Assembly (NCBI GenBank): GCA_032622095.1
Contig: CP136065.1
Span: 112,135,195-112,199,194, forward strand
Direction: 5' to 3'
Source: Siphonodentalium dalli
Taxonomy: Eukaryota; Mollusca; Scaphopoda; Gadilida; Siphonodentaliidae
DNA: 64,000 nucleotides
Shown: one piece after another, positions 47,334 to 57,434 of the stretch
How the letters are laid out: the number at the start of each line of letters is the position of its first letter
Position numbering within the stretch: the stretch's first letter is position 1
The notes under the pieces: generated by a model
Told to the model about the DNA's origin: nothing
The model's database searches: none
What the model saw: the letters and a program-made list of their open reading frames with translations, nothing else
Made by a program: the position numbers and the translations under genes

Positions 47334-50300
47334 TTATGAGTGTGCACTATTGTTCTTGATGGCTTTCATTAGGTCCCCCCACTCGAGTTGGAAATGGTTT
47401 AGATTATCGGAATTCAGTGCAATATATCGATACGATTTATATCTTAATTCAAATTCTCGAATGAGTAGGTTCAGAGAGAGTTCGTCGGGGTTAAATTTTG
47501 TTTTATACAGATAATATTTCAGAATTGATAGTATAAGAAAGTTTAGTTTGTTGTTTTTATTGTAAGCACCAATCCCAAAAAGAATGTTTTTCCGAGAAAG
47601 CGAGATGCCCAGATGATAGCGATCTAGCCAGGACCAGTGTTCGCGCTGGACCGAAATTTTCTTTAGCCAAAAGATTAGCCAAATGAAAATTTTATTAGCC
47701 AAATGAAAAAAACTTTAGCCAAATGTTTTTTGGCCAAATTAAAACAAACTTTGGCCAAATTAAATCATCGTTTTCTGGTCGGTTTACAATTAATAACTAA
47801 AACGTAAAATCTAACAGACACAGGTAAAATACACAATAATTTAAATAATTTTGATGAACTAGAAGTATTTTTATATATATCATTTATTAAATATTTATTA
47901 ATCTTTATGTGAAAGAGTATTTGGGGAGGGGGTAACCCGGGATTGTCCTTCTTAATGTCATTATTTGTTAATTGTCAAATTACAATCTGTCATAAAAGCA
48001 TGCATATTATTTTGACTGTATCGGTAATGACGACAAATAGCCACAAAATATGTCGTGATTCACATTTGGCTGATTAAGCTACTGTCTTACACTTGTTGCT
48101 CATAAACCTCGACCGTCATAAATACAATGTCACCATAAACATGCATTGTGCAGGCGCGCCGTGAGTGATCAGACAGACAATGGGCTGAATGGGGGATTAG
48201 GGGATTAAATGTAAAAATTAATAATGACATTTTGCTGCTTCGTGCAGAGTGACGTAATCTTTCTCCAGATTAAAACAGCCTGTTACGAACAAATTGCTTA
48301 TATACCGGCGTCAATGGACTTTACAAAACATTGCTTTCTTCACATTGTCATAATTCAACCATGGTCGGTTTAATGTCCATGCGTCTTTGAATATCCATCT
48401 TGTGAAACTAAAGATGATTGCATATCACTTTGTGATCGCTTGGTTGATAGAGTTGTCGATCGGGTTTCCCTTTGTACGATATTTCATAAGTACGAAAATA
48501 ATGAAATACTTTCGTCACCTAACTTCGTCTTGAATGTCGATCTATTGAGCGCTTTTATTAATTAGCTTTCTGGCTTCATGCTTTCAGTCTCCATTTGGGT
48601 TAAAAAAAAGTTTAGCCAAAAGTTTAGCCAAATGAAATTTTTATTAGCCAAATTCGAAAAAGATTAGCCATTGGCTAATTTGGCTACCGACAGCGCGAAC
48701 ACTGGCCAGGACGGAGTGGTATTTACAAACGTTCTTACGAGTGGACAGTCAAAGAAAATATGTGAAATTGATTCATTTGCGACGTTACATCTGAGACATA
48801 GACCATCTGACCGAATTCGCATTATGTTCAAAAGTCTGTTTGTGCCTAAAATTCTGGTCAGTATTCGGTATTGAAACCAGCGAAGTTTTGTGTCGACTAA
48901 TAGTTTGAAGGGTGATGAAAATATATGTTTCCAGTGAAGGGAACACCTTAATTCGTTTTCCCATTTTATTTGTGACGATGATTGTCCTATTTTAGTTGAT
49001 TTTATGAATTCATCGTAAAAAGTTCTGCAACCTCGCTCATTTTGAAGTAGTGATACAATATTTTCAGGAATGATGGGATTTTGAACCCTGACGATCGCTT
49101 GATCGGTCCGTTTTAATAACCTATTAATTTGTCTGTTTAGGCCGTGTAAAGTGATAAAGTTTGTGGTGATTTTGTTCTTAGTTCTAAGAGTTTCGATGGA
49201 ATGTGGCTTATTGTCTTCGGTGAACATATCATTTATGAATATTATGCCTTTGTCCTTCCACTCAGCGTTGTTTATCATTGAGTCGTTGATCAACAGTTCA
49301 TCATTGTTCCAGATTATTTGCGTCATGTCGTATCGAGGCTCTTTTATGTCCAAGAAATTACGCCAGGCTACAAAGGATTCCCAATAGTTGACTCGCATCT
49401 TTTTATATATTTTGAACCATATGTCGCAAATAGAGGGTCATTTATTATTTGTTTTGGTGCCATATTTTTCCATTGAGTTGTTTTCGTTATGCACCTTCGA
49501 ATCCATGTTATTTTTAATGAGTCGATGAAATATTTTAGGTGCACCATTCTTAAACCACCGTTTTCATATTCTGCGCACAGTTGCATTCTTTTTATTCTAT
49601 AACGTTTTCCATTCCAAATAAATCTGAACAAAATGGTATTCATTTCGTCTATGAACTTTTTATCTGGATTTGGCAAAGCCATAAATAAGTGAACAAATTT
49701 TTGTATTAGAATAGATTTTATCAAAGTAATTTTACCAAGGGGTGTTAAGCGTCTATATTTCCATTTATTTATCGATTTCTTTAATTCATCAATTTTCCCC
49801 GTGTAGTTGAGTTGCAGGGTCTCTGTCGGATTAGTACAAAATTTTATACCTAACAACGTGAAAGACTTTGATACCTTAATGTGACAATTTGGGATTGGTG
49901 CCAATCCACGGTTCATTTTTGTTCCCAACCAAACAATTTCACATTTACCAATATTAACTTTCAAACCAGACATTCTGGCAAACAAGTCCAATACATTAAG
50001 AACTTCACGTAAGCTAGTATCGCTCCCATCAAGAATTAGTGTGGTGTCGTCAGCATACTGGTTAATGTTGTTCTCTCTCCTACCGAGTGTTACACCATGA
50101 ATATCTGTGTTCTGTCTTATGATAGTGGCCAGTGCCTCAGCGCACAGCAAAAATATATAGGGTGATAGTGGGTCCCCTTGTCTACAGCCTCTGGATGGAT
50201 TAAAATATGAAGATATGCTACCATTTACTTGAACTGCAGATTGTATATTTATGTAGAAGGTGTTCACCCATCTCTTTATTGAGTCACCTAGATTGAATTG

Positions 50301-50562
50301 CGATAAACATTTGTTAATGAATGACCATTCAACTGTGTCAAAAGCTTTTTCGAAGTCAATTAATAGAAGCATCCCGGGTATGTTATGTCGCTCTGTTTCG
50401 TGAATTATGTCATATATCAGTCTTGTGTTATCCCCTATATATCTTCCCGATAGGAATCCTGTTTGATCTTCATTAATAACTTTGGGAAGAACAGTTTTTA
50501 ATCTGTTTGCAATACAAGCTGAAGCCAGTTTATATGTAATATTTAAGAGGGATATGGGGCGC
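47334..50562 (-). pseudogene. L1/Tx1-like reverse transcriptase, nearly intact
   Basis: The frame from 50562 to 49368 is open for about 398 codons: RPISLLN, FLSGRYIGDNTR, LLIDFEKAFDTVEW, SRGCRQGDPLSPYIF, INQYADDTTLIL, SGLKVNIGK and LLGIKF. Near 49390 one frameshift moves translation to the frame 49398-48713 (VNYWESFVAWRNF ... LHWKHIFSSPF ... LCLRCNVANESISHIFFDC). At 48712 the hAT element interrupts. Past it, 47634-47334 continues with WLDRYHLGISLSRKN, NILFGIG and ends at a stop. Joining the hAT flanks restores NTTPSWLDRYHL in one frame. So there are two lesions, one frameshift and one insertion, beyond the 5' truncation. The first ORF and the endonuclease domain are missing. Confidence 0.88.
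47635..48704. mobile_element. hAT-like non-autonomous element, 1.07 kb
   Basis: Ends are CAGTGTTCGCGCTGG and the complement of CAGTGTTCGCGCTGTCGG. It is flanked by the perfect 8-bp duplication GCCAGGAC (47627-47634, 48705-48712). Both subterminal regions carry repeated TTAGCCAAA(T/A) words, four or more per side, as transposase-binding sites often are in hAT elements. No transposase frame. It lies in the LINE and is the youngest layer here. Confidence 0.92.
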
Positions 50563-50600
50563 CAGACACACTTAATTCACGCTTGGCTGTTCCAATATTA

Positions 50601-51299
50601 TTTTCCTTGGTGGCATGTTTAGAGCTGTTCCAATTGGGTCCTTTTTGGAAAATCAATTAACTTCAACTCTTAAAAGTGTATGTTTAAAATTATTAGATGG
50701 ACAGATATCAGAGATGGGTATTCATGTTTGTTCAAATAGGGGCAGAGGTATAAGAGAATTAGCTCTGCCCCACCCACATAACCTGTATCTATGATGTACG
50801 CTACTGGTATAATAAGATAATGTCATATTCTTGCAGGGATGTCCCCACAGTGTTGGGGGGTGATTTACAGATTTGTTCAATGAAATGTAATTTTTAAGCT
50901 CGCCTGAGACGAAGCTTTTGTCATCACTTCTAATCTGTCTCCTGTTCATCTGTCTGTCCATCCATCCATTTGTCAACAATTCTTTGAACATCTTCTCTAG
51001 ATCATAAGACTGAATGGGTTCATATTTGGTGTGGATGTTCCCTTGGTGAATCACATTCAGTTTTGTTCAAATGAGGTCACTCTGTCAAATGGTTGTGAAG
51101 CCAGGGCCATAACTCTTGCCCTCCATAGTAATTCTTAAAAACGACTTCTTCTCGTGTACCATCAGGTTGAATGGGTTCATATTTGGTATGAAGGGTCATT
51201 GGGTGACTGGAGTTCAGATTTGTTCAAATGGGTCACTTGTTTTAAATGGGGTTTCAAATTTATTCAGATGGGGTCACCAGATTAAATAGTGTGGGACCA
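50601..51299. repeat. Diverged repeat units with a worn 'AGCTCGCCTGAGACGAAG' head
   Basis: The head at 50897 reads AAGCTCGCCTGAGACGAAGC and lacks part of the usual sequence. Units with GTTCATATTTGGTGTGGATG and GTTCAAATGAGGTCACT follow. No gene seen. Confidence 0.6.
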
Positions 51300-52020
51300 G
51301 GGACATAACTGTATGTCTCTATGCTAATACTTAAAATGTCTTCTCAAGAGAGGTTGGACTATTTAGCTTACATATAGTATGGAGGATACTTAGTGACTGA
51401 GATTCATCTTTGTTAGCATGATTCAACCTGTTAAGAAATGACGGGGCTATGGGGACTTAACACTTTTGTGTCTAATAAAATCATTAAAATACAAAATGCA
51501 TTATAACATCTACCTTGGAACTACCTGACTGATTAATCTGACATACATATAGTGTTTTTGGGTCCATGGATAATTGGGCTTCAAACATGTCTGAATAGTT
51601 TTATAAAAAGGCGCTTGTGAGATTGGAAATTTCCAACAATTGAGAAAGTTTGTGAGATGTCGGTTGTGAAATTCCAACCTAAGACTTGAGAGTCTGGAGC
51701 CCAGTCAGGAAGGGACATGATCAAGAGGAGGGAGGGCATTATCAGTAGTGTACAGTTGGTAATTTAAAAGTAGGTATTCCCCGATCTACATACATGAAGC
51801 CTCTCTATCCACATATCCTGTTTAGATCTACTTCTTTTAAAGTGATTATGAAAAGTTCTGACTGTTATGGTCTGTAAAGTCCCAGTCTTATCAGTCTTTG
51901 CAGTTTGGTGAGCGACCCCACAGTCTTTGACTGTCTTGTTTGGTGAGAGTGACCCCTTCAGCAATACTTTTATGGAAAATCCAAATGTATCAAACACAAC
52001 AAGTACATAGAATTTTATCT
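51300..52020 (-). repeat. Repeat block with third copy of the 54-residue unit
   Basis: The block at 51480-51770 repeats 44948-45279. Behind it 51997-51764 (minus) encodes NKTVKDCGVAHQTAKTDKTG, TLQTITVRTFHNHFKRSRSK, QDMWIERLHV, one copy of the unit seen twice at 45280-45666. The frame is open without a stop. It lies only ~30 bases before PHKA exon 2 but on the opposite strand. Confidence 0.55.
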
Positions 52021-52028
52021 AATTGTAG

Positions 52029-52187
52029 AATCCGGCTACAGGATTGATCCCATCAACTCCAGACCAAACTCATGCATGGGTCAGGGACAATGTCTACACC
52101 ATTTTGTCAGTATGGGGCTTGGCTTTGGCCTACAGAAAGACGGCTGATCTGGATGAGGATAGATCAAAGGCATATGAACTGGAGCAG
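52029..52187 (+). CDS. PHKA: PHKA exon 2
   Basis: 53 codons, phase 0 at both ends, between acceptor aattgtag and donor gtatgc. It reads [62 protein letters not shown] and VWGL.LAYRK..D.DED..KAYELEQ are hallmark stretches of the glucoamylase-like domain of phosphorylase kinase alpha. Confidence 0.97.
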
Positions 52188-52623
52188 GTATGCATTGCAA
52201 CAGATATTAAAGTAATGTAAAATTTTCTTAATTAATTACATCTGATCTACTTGGCTGTTCTTACAAGTGCATTGTAGATATATATTGCATTATTTGTATG
52301 CAATTTGATTTTCTATGATCTGTTTCATAATTTCAATGTTCAACTTCAATGTATTACTTATAGGTAACAAGTTGAAAGGCATCCTTGTCACATGCATGTT
52401 TAACCTTGGGTATTTTCATACAATACTGAGTCATATAGCCTGAGGTTCATAGAACAAGCCTTAGAAGCGAATATTTTAAAGCAATGCCGTAGAAGTAAAA
52501 TGCCCATTTCAAGGGCTTGTGTGAGATTTGCGTATGCACTTGTGTGCTGACTTATTTCACCAGAATAATTACAGATTTTGCAATTACATAAAAGATATCT
52601 CTTGTATCAGATATAACAATATA

Positions 52624-52770
52624 CAGTAATGCCCTAAATACTCGACTCTTTAACCACAGCATAATTATGGGTAATTTTTCAGGATTTAGTTGGAAATATT
52701 TCTGACTAAATCCTGAAAAATTACCCATAATTCTGCTGTGGTTAAGGAGTCAATTATTTAGGCATTAATG
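52624..52770. mobile_element. mariner-type MITE, almost a full palindrome
   Basis: CAGTAATGCCCTAAATACTC at one end and its near-complement at the other, flanked by TA on both sides. Unlike the copy at 30683-30811, the inner parts also pair (AATTATGGGTAATTTTTCAG with CTGAAAAATTACCCATAATT), so nearly all 147 bases can fold into one hairpin. It lies in PHKA intron 2. Confidence 0.85.
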
Positions 52771-52959
52771 TAATTGTATTGAACTGTGAAAGTTTAATTC
52801 TGATTATTCCCTGCCTGGTCAGCCTATTTAATAGAGAAATATTTTCAGCATATAATATTTGACGTATTTTCAATGGCAAATGAATCACTGAAATGAAACA
52901 AATTATTAGGTTATTTACTGTATACAGAATTATGCAAATGATTGTTGTATATGTTACAG

Positions 52960-53176
52960 TCAGTTGTTAAGCTCATGAGGGGGCTTTTGAGATGCATGAT
53001 GATGCAGGTGGACAAACTTGAACGGTTCAAATTCTCCCAGTCTCCAAAAGATGCACTACATGCCAAGTATTGCAGCCAGACAGGAAAGTCTGTTGTCGGT
53101 GATTTGAACTGGGGCCATTTGCAGATAGATGCTACATCATTATATCTTCTGACTCTAGCCCAAATGACTGCATCTG
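52960..53176 (+). CDS. PHKA: PHKA exon 3
   Basis: 217 bases, from acceptor atgttacag in phase 0 to donor gtaaga in phase 1. It encodes [37 protein letters not shown], then [20 protein letters not shown] and [26 protein letters not shown] is among the most conserved parts of the family. The split Gly codon is completed by exon 4. Confidence 0.97.
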
Positions 53177-54050
53177 GTAAGACTGCTCTAGTAATTTTAC
53201 ACATCATATTAACACATCACCAATGTAGATATGTGATTATTCACTAGTAATTACTACTTCATTCGGTCTAAACAAAATGAGTATAAACTTTCCAAAAATT
53301 ATTTTGCCACATAACAACAGTAACAACTGTTAAATTCTTCAATATGAATTCTGTGACATTTTCAATGTAGATTTCATGAATTTAATTAGCTTTCTTAAAT
53401 TCTTTCTGTTCATTTAAACACCTTAACAAAGTTTTCACATCTCTTTAAAACGAAATATAAGTTTTCTGAAATGCGACTGCGAATGAGATTAGTGTTCTCA
53501 GACATTTCTATACCAGCCAGCTGGTTTTTGTCTACATGTAGATTGATCACAGGTCATGACTATTAGATCAAGATTTACTCATTGAATGATCCTCCCATAT
53601 AATTATCTTATGGCCCATAGTTTGGCTATTTTGATCAATTTTAATACCGATAGCACGATAAATTGGACGAACATCAATCAATTCCATTCATATTGGGTAT
53701 ATATATCTTTGACATCAATATCTTGATCGAGGTTTTAAACCCAAGTTTGTCTTAGTTGTTTCACCTGAGTTATGACCCATATTATATCTATATTTAGCAA
53801 TTTTTAGGCTGACAGTACGATAACTTGGAGCGAACATCAACCGCGTCCATTCATACTGGGTACATGTTTATGCATCTTTCAGAACAATATCTTGATTGAG
53901 TTCAAAAACCAGGTTTGTCAATTTTTTTTTTACCTGAGTTATGACTCTTAGTTCTGGTTCTTTAGTTCGTCCATTTTTAGTGATTCTCAGTCAGGCAGAT
54001 TCACTCTTATTTGCTAAAAACTTCTAATTCTTAAATATTGTTTTTTTCAG
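53177..54050. repeat. PHKA intron 3 with a ~175-bp repeat pair
   Basis: Two diverged copies (about 53600-53775 and 53776-53950) share ACGAACATCAA, TCCATTCATA(T/C)TGGGTA, CAATATCTTGAT and ACCTGAGTTATGAC. The theme (cacctgagttatgaccc) is related to the dispersed tandem families elsewhere. The rest of the intron shows nothing. Confidence 0.6.
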
Positions 54051-54133
54051 GATTGCGGATCATATATACCTTGGATGAAGTGGCATTTATTCAGAATCTC
54101 GTCTTTTATATAGAAACTGCTTATAGAACTCCT
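54051..54133 (+). CDS. PHKA: PHKA exon 4
   Basis: 83 bases, from acceptor tttttttcag in phase 1 to donor gtaagt in phase 0. It reads (G)[20 protein letters not shown] then ETAYRTP, following family pattern [17 protein letters not shown]. Confidence 0.96.
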
Positions 54134-55276
54134 GTAAGTTTGCTCTGCTATGCTTATCCATTATCTTAACAGTTTTTAGTTTCACAATGGCAATATACCT
54201 GTTCATTTATTCTAGAGGTTGATAAAAGTTTTAATTCATTCACCTGAAATAATAGTGAAATAATAGTATACACTTGTATCAATTGCAATGTATGCAAATT
54301 GCATAATGCAATTCACCTAAAACTCAGAATCATACATTGCATGCCAATAAATCACATCTGTCAGACAGCCCATTTATAATAATGCAAGTTCTACAAATCT
54401 CTAAGGTAAGATATAACAAACAAATGGAATTTTGTACAGAATCCATTTATTTTATAACAATTAGTGTCCGTAATATCTGCATAACATCTAGGATTCATAT
54501 CCAGTTGGAGTAGTAATACAGTAAATGGTTACAGATTGATCTACATGACACAAGCACAAAAAATAATAAAATTGAAATGTTGTTGTGGCAATGAGTTGCC
54601 GTAATAGATATTCAACCAAATTCAATGTGGCATTTTGCCTAAACCTGGTCTAACAGATAATAAATTCTCTAGACCAACCCATGTATTTATGTCATCAGAG
54701 TGTGTTCTGTAGCAATTCTGCTAAAGCTCTATAAAGCCCCCTTTGTTGCATTCATTGCTGCTCTATTCTGAGCAATGTCTACAATTTATTGCATCAAGAT
54801 TGTGCAACCTGTTGTGGATGGACATCTGTGGTCAAGTTGCTTTTTCAACATATTAAGGTGTACACCACCAATTTCTCCATAACATGTGAAAATTTGTGTA
54901 CATTGGTGTTTGTTTGCTATGAGACCCTTTTGTGTAAGATACTAGAGTAGGCCTTTTGTAGTCGATGAAATAATTTGAAAGCATGTGGCAGGAAATGCAT
55001 ATAAAAAGATTACCAGTATAATTATAAATTATGATATAAATTTTCATATCGCCAATTCTATGTTGCCATTGTTTAAACATATTTAGGGAAATTTAAATGG
55101 TAGATAAAATATATCAGAGTTTATTGACGTCATGGTTTTGAAAAGATCACATGATCGTAACATGTACATTCACAATGTTTGCACACAAAACTCTTTCAGA
55201 AATACAGGTAGCATTTTGTAGAATGTGAGGATTTCATATAGCATGTTGATATCCACTTTTGATATAAATATTTCAG
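54134..55276. other. PHKA intron 4, no feature recognised
   Basis: AT-rich intronic sequence. The minus ORF 55080-54853 has no recognisable motif. Confidence 0.5.
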
Positions 55277-55357
55277 GACTATGGAATTTGGGAGCGAGGA
55301 GACAAAACGAATCATGGTCTTCCAGAACTTAACTCTAGCTCCATTGGTATGGCAGTG
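55277..55357 (+). CDS. PHKA: PHKA exon 5
   Basis: 27 codons in phase 0, from acceptor atttcag to donor gtgagt. It reads [20 protein letters not shown] then SSIGMAV. The [20 protein letters not shown] pattern is diagnostic for the family. A GTGGTG at the junction makes a donor three bases earlier possible. The chosen one has the better consensus. Confidence 0.95.
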
Positions 55358-56060
55358 GTGAGTTCTCATTTCACATTTTCATAGCTTTGTGCATAATAAA
55401 TTTACATTGTTAATTACTGTTAGTTCAGTTTCCTATTTGGCTTCCAGAAATGTTCAGTTTTGTCAAAGACTAAAATAGAGAATCATGGCTGTTCTGTGAT
55501 TATGTAAACTGGTCTGCAATTTTTGTCCCTGATATAAAAAAAATGCCAGTGTCCATTCAACCAAGCGTCCAATATGATTTCAGATGGCATTTTTATTAAT
55601 AATTGAGGGAATTAAATAATATTTGGTATGTGTTATGGATGCAGGTCAAGATTAAAATGATATAAAAATACGTTTACATTGATAAGATCATCACAGTCTG
55701 GGCTAGACAAGGTTGGAACTGGTTTCGAATCCCGACATGGGCAAAATTCAGGAACAATTTTCAAGCTTAATCTGAGTTGAGGGACATATCAATGTGCCAT
55801 TCCGATCGATACATGGCAATTCGATAATAAATGCGAAATCGTTCATGCTCACTGAAGGAAGTACATTTGAAGTAATAAACACTGCCTGCTGGGAAATGGT
55901 AGTTGTAAAAATTGGGAATAAGAATCTGCCTGCTTGATAATTTTATAGATAAAAAATTAATATAAAAACTGGTCTGCCTGCCTATTTAAAAAAAAGTTCA
56001 AATAAACAGACAAGAAACTTTGTGTGGCTTTATGTGAACATTTACTACATCTGATTACAG
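55358..56060. other. PHKA intron 5, with a tRNA-like B-box
   Basis: Near 55722-55740 GGTTTCGAATCCCGACATGG resembles a tRNA B-box as found in tRNA-derived SINEs. No clear A-box and no cloverleaf could be drawn, so it is not called as a tRNA. Otherwise nothing is seen. Confidence 0.4.
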
Positions 56061-56159
56061 GCTGCCTTAGAAGTTATCAACGAATTGGACCTTTTTGGTG
56101 CGAGGGGAGGTCCAGCATCTGTGATACATGTGTTGCCTGATGAAGCTCAACAGTGCCAG
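56061..56159 (+). CDS. PHKA: PHKA exon 6
   Basis: 33 codons in phase 0, from acceptor ctgattacag to donor gtacct. It reads [20 protein letters not shown] then [13 protein letters not shown], following AALEA..ELDLFG..GGP.SVIHVL.DE...CQ of the family. Confidence 0.96.
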
Positions 56160-56236
56160 GTACCTATCAGAAAACACACTGGTTCAGATACACATGCTCA
56201 TAGCTTCTAGATATATTCACTATACAAAATCCTTAA

Positions 56237-56470
56237 CCCTTCCATGACTGAAGCTTCCTGAAATTTGCGAAAACCGTGTGCCAATGCATTCTCTTATCTA
56301 TGCGAGTCTCCCATAGTGAGCCTCATATATATAAAAGAATACCTTGACCTTGAAAGCCAGTGCGTTCTCTTATATATGTGAGGCTCCCTATGGGAGACTC
56401 ACAGATATAAGAGAATGCACTGGCACATGATCTTTAATGCTGCACCAGCACTTCTCACATCATGAAAGGG
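56237..56470. mobile_element. piggyBac-like MITE with intact TTAA sites
   Basis: Ends CCCTTCCATGACTGAAGC and the complement of CCCTTTCATGATGTGAG. Both flanks are TTAA (56233-56236, 56471-56474). Inside are three CTCTTAT(A/C)TATG / CATATATAA-type blocks in inverted order (GAGGCTCCCTATGGGAGACT). This is the cleanest of the four or five copies in the window. Confidence 0.8.
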
Positions 56471-56474
56471 TTAA

Positions 56475-57434
56475 GCATGATAGGGTGAAATGATTAGAGA
56501 GGTTTACGATTACAGTTATAGTACGGCACTATGTCATCAAATTATTTGCCCGTTTTAACTGTAGCTATGATGTCCTAATGTCACAATGGATACGGTGTCA
56601 ATTTTGTCGATTTGTGCCAGAATCTTCATTTTAAAGATGCAGGCACTCAGTCAATGAGTTTTCTTGTATCATACAGCCATCACTTATCAAGCCTCGGACA
56701 ATGTCCTGTATTGGCCGATTGAATATAATATTATTATTATTATTATTACTATTGTGTTGTGCTTAATATGGGGTTTGGTTGTGAAAAGCTAAAATCTCAC
56801 TGGACACGATTATGCATGCATTGCCATGTTTCATAATCTAAAACAAAGTTAATTTTGCAAAACAAAGCTCTTTATTATCTAAATTACTAATGGCATACAG
56901 CTAAGTTCCCAGTATGTTGTTTTCCTTTTCAAATATGTTCATATTGTCAGCAGTTTGTTTTTCGTGTCTAGCAATCAGATATATGATTGGGATGCATTGA
57001 ACTGACTTTTCTCTGTGTCTATAGACTGAATCCGAAAATTTGTAAGAGAAAAGGCAATTCACCACCTTTTATGATCCGAGACTGATCCTTTTGCCATTAA
57101 ACTTTTCAACACTAGTTCTCTGCACTTACTGGGCCCCATACCCTGAGCTCCCGGGATGTTTTCTGCTATATTATAAACACCTGATGTTAGTAAAGTTGCA
57201 ATTGCACTATCTACCTGAAACTCCATGTGGATATTCCTGGTAGAGATGTGATCATTATAAGATAAGTAGGTATCGTCAAGTGATCACTGTTTAGCAACAG
57301 TTGCTAGGTAACTACCCGGTATTCAAAGGAACTGACAATATTGCTTACGATCTTGTTATTTCCCTTCATGGTTTTTATATATGCAATATTTTTGGTGGTC
57401 GGTCATCAAAATCATGCATTTTAACACTCTTTTA
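56475..57434. other. PHKA intron 6, no feature recognised
   Basis: AT-rich sequence with a short ATT microsatellite near 56728. No gene seen. Confidence 0.5.

Larger units (their letters stand above)
46993..50562 (-). mobile_element. 5'-truncated L1/Tx1-like LINE, split by a hAT element
   Basis: The LINE lies on the minus strand, with an A-rich tail (T-rich on +) at 46993-47035. It is flanked by a perfect 11-bp duplication, CAGACACACTT, at 46982-46992 and 50563-50573. It starts within the RT domain at RPISLLNITYKLASAC and includes the catalytic YADD box and a C-terminal CX2CX8HX4C zinc motif. The hAT insertion 47635-48704 splits the last coding part. Without that insertion it is about 2.5 kb. 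The FEKAFDTVEW, GCRQGDPLSPYIF and QYADDT signatures fit the L1/Tx1 group better than CR1/jockey. Confidence 0.92.
46640..50600. mobile_element. Double-hairpin MITE copy split by a LINE
   Basis: The family features CACAGCAGGCTAGCATTGCT, CCTCATTCTGCTTAGGCCTC and GGTGAATTTGGTGATGCTAG lie at 46675-46960. The outer end continues only after the LINE, at 50563-50590, as CAGACACACTTAATTCACGC TTG. In other copies the corresponding words (cagacactatattcaggcttg) are contiguous. The LINE at 46993-50562 split it. Confidence 0.7.
30187..52028 (+). other. PHKA intron 1, 21.8 kb
   Basis: The donor is gtgaga after Tyr-Gln and the acceptor is aattgtag before Asn-Pro. It is by far the longest intron in the window and is mostly transposons and tandem repeats, listed separately. 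No exon with a PHKA match lies inside. Confidence 0.85.

Noticed and set aside
48664-49398. Host gene of 244 codons on the minus strand
   Set aside because: It is the C-terminal part of the L1/Tx1-like LINE, in the frame after one frameshift, and its last residues read into a hAT element.
55715-55745. tRNA-like sequence GGTTTCGAATCCC
   Set aside because: Only a B-box-like word is seen; no A-box, acceptor stem or cloverleaf could be drawn.
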